64,000 bases of DNA from Chloroflexota bacterium. Its GTDB lineage: Bacteria > Chloroflexota > UBA6077 > JACCZL01. The DNA lies in assembly GCA_020845495.1 (NCBI GenBank), contig JADLFM010000166.1:62001-126000 (forward strand). The letters are read 5' to 3'. The position numbers and the translations under genes were made by a program. Below the pieces are notes generated by a model that had not been told where the DNA came from, did not search any database, and saw only the letters and a list, made by a program, of their open reading frames with translations. Below, in pieces: positions 59,302-64,000 of this stretch; position 1 is the first letter of the stretch, and every line of letters begins with the position of its first letter.

Positions 59302-61857
59302 TCAGGCAAGGGTGACTTCGGTGGCGCCTTCACCGCCCTCACGTGGATCGGCGGCGTTGAAGCGGGAGACGAGCGGATGGCCCGCTAACTGCTCGCGGAC
59401 GGCTGCTCGGACGGCCCCACTGCCTTTGCCGTGGATGATCCGAACGGACCTCAGTCCGGCAAGATACGCATCGTTGAGGTAGCGGTCGAGGACGTCGGCA
59501 GCCTCGTCGCGACGGAGGCCGCGCAGGTCGAGCTGGGTGGACGGGGCGACGGGCGCGGTAGCCGGACGTTCGAGGAGGGGCGGCTCATCGCGGAGTGCGT
59601 CGAGCCGCTGGGTCTCCTGGCGCTCCTTGCGGGTGGCGCGGCGAGCTTCGGCCAGCTCCGATGCCTTGACACGCACTCGCAGGCCCCGCACGTTCAGTTC
59701 GGCATCCCCGTTCGGAGCGAGGCTGACGATCGTAGCGGACATTCCGATGCGCGGCACGATCACCTCGGCCCCGACGCGGACGTCGGCTGGGCCGGCGTCT
59801 TCGGATGCGGCCTCCTCTGAAGCAGCCTCGTCGGGAGCGTTCGGTGCAGGCAAGGCGAGCGCGGAGGGTATGGAGCGCGCTTCCGGGCGTGGGAGCGGCT
59901 GGAGGGTGTCGAGGGTGGCAGCGGCGTCGCGGAGACGGCGACGGTCGGCGCCAGCAGCGGCCAGCTCTTGCATTCGACGCGCCGCCTCGCGCCGGAGATC
60001 GGCCAGGAGGCGTTCCGACTCGTCGCGCGCGTGACGGAGAATTTCCTGGCGCTCCTGCTCGGTGCGGCGTAGCTCGTCACGCAGGCGGCGGCGCAGCTTG
60101 TCGGCTTCAGCGGCCTCACGTCGAGCGTCGCGGCGGGCAGCCTCGGCGTTGCGCCGCTCACGCTGGATCTCGCCCAACAATTCCTCGGCCTGGATGGTCT
60201 CAGGGCTGAGCAACTCGCGAGCTTGCTCCAGCACCTCGGGCGGCATGCCAAGCCGGCCAGCGATCGCCAGGGCGTTGCTGCGGCCGGGCACGCCGACGAG
60301 CAGCCGGTAGGTCGGGGCGAGGGTGCGGACGTCGAACTCGACGGAGGCATTGGCGACACGTGGAGTGCTGTGTGCGAAGGCTTTGAGCTCCGAGTAGTGA
60401 GTGGTGGCGATGGTAAAGGCGCCGCGATCTCGCAGGAAGATCAGGATGGCCCGGGCCAGCGCCGAGCCTTCCTGGGGGTCGGTGCCAGCGCCGAGCTCGT
60501 CGAGGAGCACGAGGCCGCGATCGTGCACGAAGTCCAGCATCTCGACGATATGGGTGACGTGCGAGGAGAAGGTCGACAGGCTCTGCTCAATGCTCTGCTC
60601 GTCGCCAATGTCGGCGAAGACGCGCTCGAAGATGGCAAGCTCGGAGCCTTCGGCGGCAGGGATCTGGAGGCCGGCCTGGGCCATGAGCGCCAGCAAGCCT
60701 ACGGTCTTGAGCGCGACCGTCTTGCCGCCGGTGTTGGGGCCGGTAATGACGAGAACGTCGAAGGCGCCGCCAAGCTCGATGGTGAGGGGAACGACTGTGC
60801 CTCTCAGGAGCGGGTGGCGGGCCTGTTCGAGCCGGACGATCGGCTGGTCGGTCGAACGGCGAGGGAGCGTGTTGAGCACAGGCCGGGTGGCGTCCATCTC
60901 GTCGCCGAGACGGCCTTTTGCAAGATGGAGATCCAGTTCAGCCAACGCTTCGACGCTGCCGTCGAGGTCGTCGCGCTGGATGGCGACGAGGCCGCTCAAA
61001 TCGCGGAGGATGCGCTCGACCTCGTGCCGCTCCTCGGCTTCCAACTGACGGACTCGATTGCCGGCCTCGACGATCGGCATCGGCTCGATGAAGAGGGTCT
61101 GGCCGCTGGCCGACTGGTCGTGAACGATGCCGCGCACCCGGTTGCGCTCGTCGGCGCGGACGGGCAGGACGTAGCGTCCGTTACGTTGGGTAATCACGGC
61201 GTCGGTGAGGGACGCCCGCATCACATGCAGCATCGATTGAAGCTGGTTGAGCAGACGATCCTGGGCGACGCGTAGATCACGCCGTAGCTGGTGGAGCTTC
61301 GGGCTGGCGTCGTCGGCAACCTCGCCACCCGATTCGATGGCGTGGCCGATTTGCTCTTCGAGGCGTTGGAGATCGCTGAGGCGATTGGCGACGTTGGCGA
61401 GGGCCGGGAAGGTCTCACGGAGCCGCAGGAGGGTTGAGCGCCAGTGTCGGCTGACCCGTGCGGTGGACGCGACGTCGAGCAGTTCGACCGGCTGGAGGAT
61501 GCCTCCGAGAGCGGCGCGCTGGACGGTCGGGCGAACATCGTGAGCGCCGCCCAGGGTCAGCCCGGGCTTGAGGCCGGGCAGCCGTCGAGCCTCGTCGGTG
61601 GCTGCCTGAAGCCGCTCGACCACGAAGGCATCCGCCGACGGTTCGAGGGCAAGGGCCAATGCGCGGCCGGCAGAGAAGCTGGTGCGGGCAGCCAGCAGTT
61701 CGCGGATCTTCTGGAACTCGAGCGGCCCGAGCGAGAAGCGCGGCGGCGCGACCACACGTGGATCGACGACGGGCAGGCCGGCCGTGGCCGGATCGGCCTC
61801 TGTCTGTGGGGGAGTCCGGGCGGATGCGGCTGATTCGTCGGGTCGGGTGACGCTCAT
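59302..61857 (-). CDS. mutS2: Endonuclease MutS2
   Basis: An 851-residue MutS2, with the N-terminal core and no mismatch-recognition domain. MutS clamp/lever region: GRYVLPVRADERNRVRGIVHDQSASGQTLFIEP. ATPase: LVITGPNTGGKTVALKTVGLLALMAQ (Walker A), FADIGDEQSIEQSLSTFSSH, and LVLLDELGAGTDPQEGSALA. A long coiled coil (about 525-640) leads to a KOW-like segment. The C-terminal Smr nuclease domain has LDLRGLRRDEAADVLDRYL and VRIIHGKGSGAVR. MutS2 acts on ribosome collisions or suppresses recombination in studied species. The start is ATG 61857. Confidence 0.96.
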   Translation of the reverse strand: MSVTRPDESAASARTPPQTEADPATAGLPVVDPRVVAPPRFSLGPLEFQKIRELLAARTSFSAGRALALALEPSADAFVVERLQAATDEARRLPGLKPGLTLGGAHDVRPTVQRAALGGILQPVELLDVASTARVSRHWRSTLLRLRETFPALANVANRLSDLQRLEEQIGHAIESGGEVADDASPKLHQLRRDLRVAQDRLLNQLQSMLHVMRASLTDAVITQRNGRYVLPVRADERNRVRGIVHDQSASGQTLFIEPMPIVEAGNRVRQLEAEERHEVERILRDLSGLVAIQRDDLDGSVEALAELDLHLAKGRLGDEMDATRPVLNTLPRRSTDQPIVRLEQARHPLLRGTVVPLTIELGGAFDVLVITGPNTGGKTVALKTVGLLALMAQAGLQIPAAEGSELAIFERVFADIGDEQSIEQSLSTFSSHVTHIVEMLDFVHDRGLVLLDELGAGTDPQEGSALARAILIFLRDRGAFTIATTHYSELKAFAHSTPRVANASVEFDVRTLAPTYRLLVGVPGRSNALAIAGRLGMPPEVLEQARELLSPETIQAEELLGEIQRERRNAEAARRDARREAAEADKLRRRLRDELRRTEQERQEILRHARDESERLLADLRREAARRMQELAAAGADRRRLRDAAATLDTLQPLPRPEARSIPSALALPAPNAPDEAASEEAASEDAGPADVRVGAEVIVPRIGMSATIVSLAPNGDAELNVRGLRVRVKASELAEARRATRKERQETQRLDALRDEPPLLERPATAPVAPSTQLDLRGLRRDEAADVLDRYLNDAYLAGLRSVRIIHGKGSGAVRAAVREQLAGHPLVSRFNAADPREGGEGATEVTLA

Positions 61858-62041
61858 GCCAGAAGTATGACGGATCGACTTGGCTGAGTGGTCGAGGTGG
61901 ACTCAGCCCGAGTATGGACCCTGGCGCGAAAGGTCATTCATCGGGCGTGAGGCGGGACATTGAGCCCTTCACGCCGCCAGGCTGGGGTTCGACACTTCGA
62001 ACAGAAGATCGTAACGGTTGTCGCACAAAGGGGTGGACGCC

Positions 62042-62446
62042 ATGCGAACTATCGTCATTGCCGAACCGAACCAGGAGGTTGCCGACGCGTTGGCTCGGCC
62101 GCTGAACGAAGCCGGCTTCCGGGTCGTGACGTGCCCCGGGCCGTGGCCGCCCGAGCTACGCTGCATTCGCTGTGACATCGGGTATTGCCCGCTCACCGAG
62201 GCCGCCGACCTGATGATCTACAGCCCAGACCTCATGGGGTACGGCCTGGATGGAGCGCCGCATCTGCTTGCCGTAGACTCCGCGCAGGCGCATCCCGACG
62301 TCCCGCTCCTGCTGGCCTGGACCGGCACAGTCGAGCCGGCTGCTGTCGGGGCCATTCTGTCGGAGGTGCCGACCGCGCAACGCGCGGCGCGTAGACCAGA
62401 GGCGCTGGTTGCCCAGGTGGAGATGCTCATCGGCGTACCTGCCTGA
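62042..62446 (+). CDS. Receiver-like protein with a cysteine cluster
   Basis: A 134-residue protein that begins like a response regulator (MRTIVIAEPNQEVADALARPLNEAGFRVVTC), but the acidic pair is replaced by a lone Glu. The segment where the phospho-acceptor would lie reads DLMIYSPDLMGYG. An inserted loop holds four Cys (VTCPGPWPPELRCIRCDIGYCPLTEAADL) with CxxC spacing, which could bind a metal or sense redox state. AAGGGGTGG precedes ATG 62042. No output domain. I do not recognise a described family; a pseudo-receiver turned metal or redox sensor is one possibility. Confidence 0.7.
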   Translation: MRTIVIAEPNQEVADALARPLNEAGFRVVTCPGPWPPELRCIRCDIGYCPLTEAADLMIYSPDLMGYGLDGAPHLLAVDSAQAHPDVPLLLAWTGTVEPAAVGAILSEVPTAQRAARRPEALVAQVEMLIGVPA

Positions 62447-62651
62447 ACCGATACCACGGTGATTTCCGCCCACATCCTGGCTACGAGCAGGGAGATTCCA
62501 CCGTGGTCTTGGTTTCGACGACGGTGCCAGCCGCGGGGAGACCTGGCCGACGCTCCGAACCTGGCGCCGGGCCGCATCGCGGCCGCACTGGAGCACGCTA
62601 CTCGGCAGAGTGACGGTCCATTCCTTCGCGCACAGGTTGCGATGGATGCGG

Positions 62652-63401
62652 TCACCGATGGGCGCGGATGAGGAGGAAGGTCGGGCGACGGCGCTCGTCG
62701 AGGTAGTGAGGGTAGCGCTTCAGGTCAGCATCGGTGGGGACCGGTTCCGCAACCCGGTCGACGACGAAACCGGCCTCCACCAGCCCGTTGACGAACGTGG
62801 CGAATGAGCGGTGGTACTTCTGCACACCTTCGGCGAACCAGTGTTGCTCGCGTACGCCTTCATCCGCGTAGTTGTCGATGGCCCAGTGAAGGCGACGTCC
62901 GGTCTCGTCAACGGCCCAGCCGGTCGCGGGATCGACGGCAGTGTAGATCGGATGCTCCGTCGAAAAGACGAGGACACCGCCCGGTGTCAGCCAATCGGCG
63001 ATGCGGCGCATTAGCCCCCGGTAGTCCGAGACGTAGTGGAACGCGAGCGAGCTCACGACCAGATCGAAGCGGCCAGTAGGGAAGGCGGCTGTCTCCAGTG
63101 CCTCGCGACGGTAGGTAACGCGAGGATGACTCCGCTCGGCCGTCGCGAGGGCGAGCATGCGCTTCGAGATGTCGAGCCCCACCACCTCGGCTGCGCCCTG
63201 TTCTGCCAGATGGTAAGCAAGTTGACCCATGCCGCAGCCGAGGTCGAGCACGCGCACGCCGCGTACGTCGGGGAGGAGCGCTATGAAGACCGGGTGCTCG
63301 ACGGCCCTGTCCCAGCCATCCCCGAAGCGTTCGAGGGTCGAGTAGCCGGCGAAGAAGTCGGGGTCGTCGTAGATGTTCTGGGGCGGTCGGTGGTCGGTCA
63401 T
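62652..63401 (-). CDS. SAM-dependent class I methyltransferase
   Basis: A 249-residue Rossmann-fold methyltransferase. It begins with YDDPDFFAGYSTLERFGDGWDRAVEHPVF. Motif I is GVRVLDLGCGMGQLAYHLAEQGAAEVVGLDISKRML, with Asp at the end of strand 2 for SAM. Motif II/III region FDLVVSSLAFHYVSDYRGLMRRIADWLTPGGVLVFSTEHP. The tail VPTDADLKRYPHYLDERRRPTFLLIRAHR matches small-molecule methyltransferases of the UbiE/biotin-BioC-like superfamily. The substrate is not determinable. It is likely monocistronic. Confidence 0.9.
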   Translation of the reverse strand: MTDHRPPQNIYDDPDFFAGYSTLERFGDGWDRAVEHPVFIALLPDVRGVRVLDLGCGMGQLAYHLAEQGAAEVVGLDISKRMLALATAERSHPRVTYRREALETAAFPTGRFDLVVSSLAFHYVSDYRGLMRRIADWLTPGGVLVFSTEHPIYTAVDPATGWAVDETGRRLHWAIDNYADEGVREQHWFAEGVQKYHRSFATFVNGLVEAGFVVDRVAEPVPTDADLKRYPHYLDERRRPTFLLIRAHR

Positions 63402-63518
63402 AACGGCTCCAACGTGTGCGCGACGTGCCAGAAATACCCGGCGAAGCAGATCTCCCAGCCGGGCAACGTTTCCCAGCTTCCACGCATCGCCGCCACCATC
63501 TCACGACCTGGGCCACGA

Positions 63519-64000
63519 TTAGCGCGAGCGGCAGGCCGCGCGAGCGGGAGCCCCATCACTCGCTGGTGGCCGATCGATGCGATAGACACCGAGCCAGTTG
63601 GGGGCTGTTGGCCGAGGGATGCGCAGCACCATCGCCGCTTCGGGCACGTCGCGGGATAAGCGCGATTCGAGTTTGCGGGTGTAGTCGGGCAGGTCATCAG
63701 GGGTGCCGGGTGCAGTCGTGTAGGTGCCGTTGACGACCAGGAACGTGGGCGAGTCGGCGTCGACCCAGCGTCGAAGCCGGCAGAGGTCGTTGGCACGGAA
63801 CAGGTCGGGGACTTCCACGAAGCGGACACGGTCGTCGTTGCGAAGATAGAGCCGCAGTGCCTCGTGAGGCTGGAGCGTGCGCTGCTCCTGGGAGTGTGGC
63901 GGGACCAGCACCGTTACCGGGCCAGCGGCGGCGCTGGCACGAAGGTAGTCGACGGTCTCACGGAGGCCGTGGAGGGCGAACCACTGCTCGACGTAACGGA
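63519..64000 (-). CDS. C-terminal part of an unidentified protein, truncated by window edge
   Basis: The frame is open from the right edge (RYVEQWFALHGLRETVDYLRASAAAGPVTVLVPPHSQEQR...) to a stop at 63519, about 160 residues. Hydrophilic alpha/beta sequence: FVEVPDLFRANDLCRLRRWVDADSPTFLVVNGTYTTAPG, then TRKLESRLSRDVPEAAMVLRIPRPTAPNWLGVYRI. The layout (a YL..A.AAGPVTVLVP strand-helix and a VYRI end) resembles the soluble C-terminal domain of PMT/GT39-type membrane glycosyltransferases, but the membrane part lies outside the window. The family is therefore a guess. Confidence 0.6.
   Translation of the reverse strand, partial: RYVEQWFALHGLRETVDYLRASAAAGPVTVLVPPHSQEQRTLQPHEALRLYLRNDDRVRFVEVPDLFRANDLCRLRRWVDADSPTFLVVNGTYTTAPGTPDDLPDYTRKLESRLSRDVPEAAMVLRIPRPTAPNWLGVYRIDRPPASDGAPARAACRSR

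Overview
The window is a GC-rich bacterial chromosome segment. The gene set suggests a Chloroflexota bacterium of the Thermomicrobia/Sphaerobacter kind: MutS2, a Ycf45-like R3H ATPase, CbiD/CbiG-type corrin genes beside a CobN chelatase, and GTG/TTG starts with ATGA-type overlaps. This placement is an inference from gene content, not a measured phylogeny. Most intergenic space is short. The longer gaps hold small repeats, hairpins or a riboswitch.

Layout. Positions 1-2.7 kb hold the 3' part of a nicotinate phosphoribosyltransferase and a decayed Tn3-family (DUF4158-type) transposase. Positions 2.8-4.4 kb hold a cupin and a 152-residue unknown protein, divergent from a TetR regulator across a compact shared promoter. 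Next come a YraQ/DUF318 permease and an MFS transporter (5.3-7.7 kb). A likely catabolic cluster at 8.1-13.6 kb has a Gfo/Idh/MocA oxidoreductase, an Ldh_2 dehydrogenase, an FdrA-like protein and a DUF1116 (AllG/YlbE-like) protein. Then follow a YceI-type lipoprotein, an orphan MoaD/ThiS-like protein, a PP2C phosphatase and Rho. A hisS-hisG-hisD-hisC operon runs on the minus strand (18.4-23.6 kb).

At 23889-24353 there is a peroxiredoxin gene with one in-frame TGA exactly at the peroxidatic cysteine position, followed by a hairpin with SECIS-like spacing. I read it as a selenoprotein that standard gene calling misses. It is the strongest discovery candidate in the window.

The largest block (24.6-39.9 kb, minus strand) is a cobalamin operon headed by a clear B12 riboswitch: cobO, cobN, chlID-like, a cbiA-cbiC fusion, cbiD, cobL (cbiET), cbiL, cobM (cbiF), a cbiG-cbiH fusion and a 70-residue membrane protein. 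Nearly all junctions overlap by a few bases. A second cluster, cobQ-cobT-cobS (44.6-48.2 kb), supplies late steps. Between them lie an SGNH hydrolase, a RelE-type toxin-antitoxin pair and ruvCAB. The toxin-antitoxin pair is bracketed by a 73-bp duplication of the 3' end of ruvB, which looks like an integration footprint.

The right part (48.4-64 kb) is mostly housekeeping or general function: a GNAT protein coupled to an R3H ATPase, a NIPSNAP protein, a Rieske-NUDIX-metallo-hydrolase operon, tRNA-Leu(CAA), a stand-alone receiver, a class A beta-lactamase-like protein, a LysM protein, a secreted clan-A glycoside hydrolase, a zinc-ribbon membrane protein, MutS2, a cysteine-rich receiver-like protein, a methyltransferase, and the C-terminal part of an unidentified protein running off the right edge.
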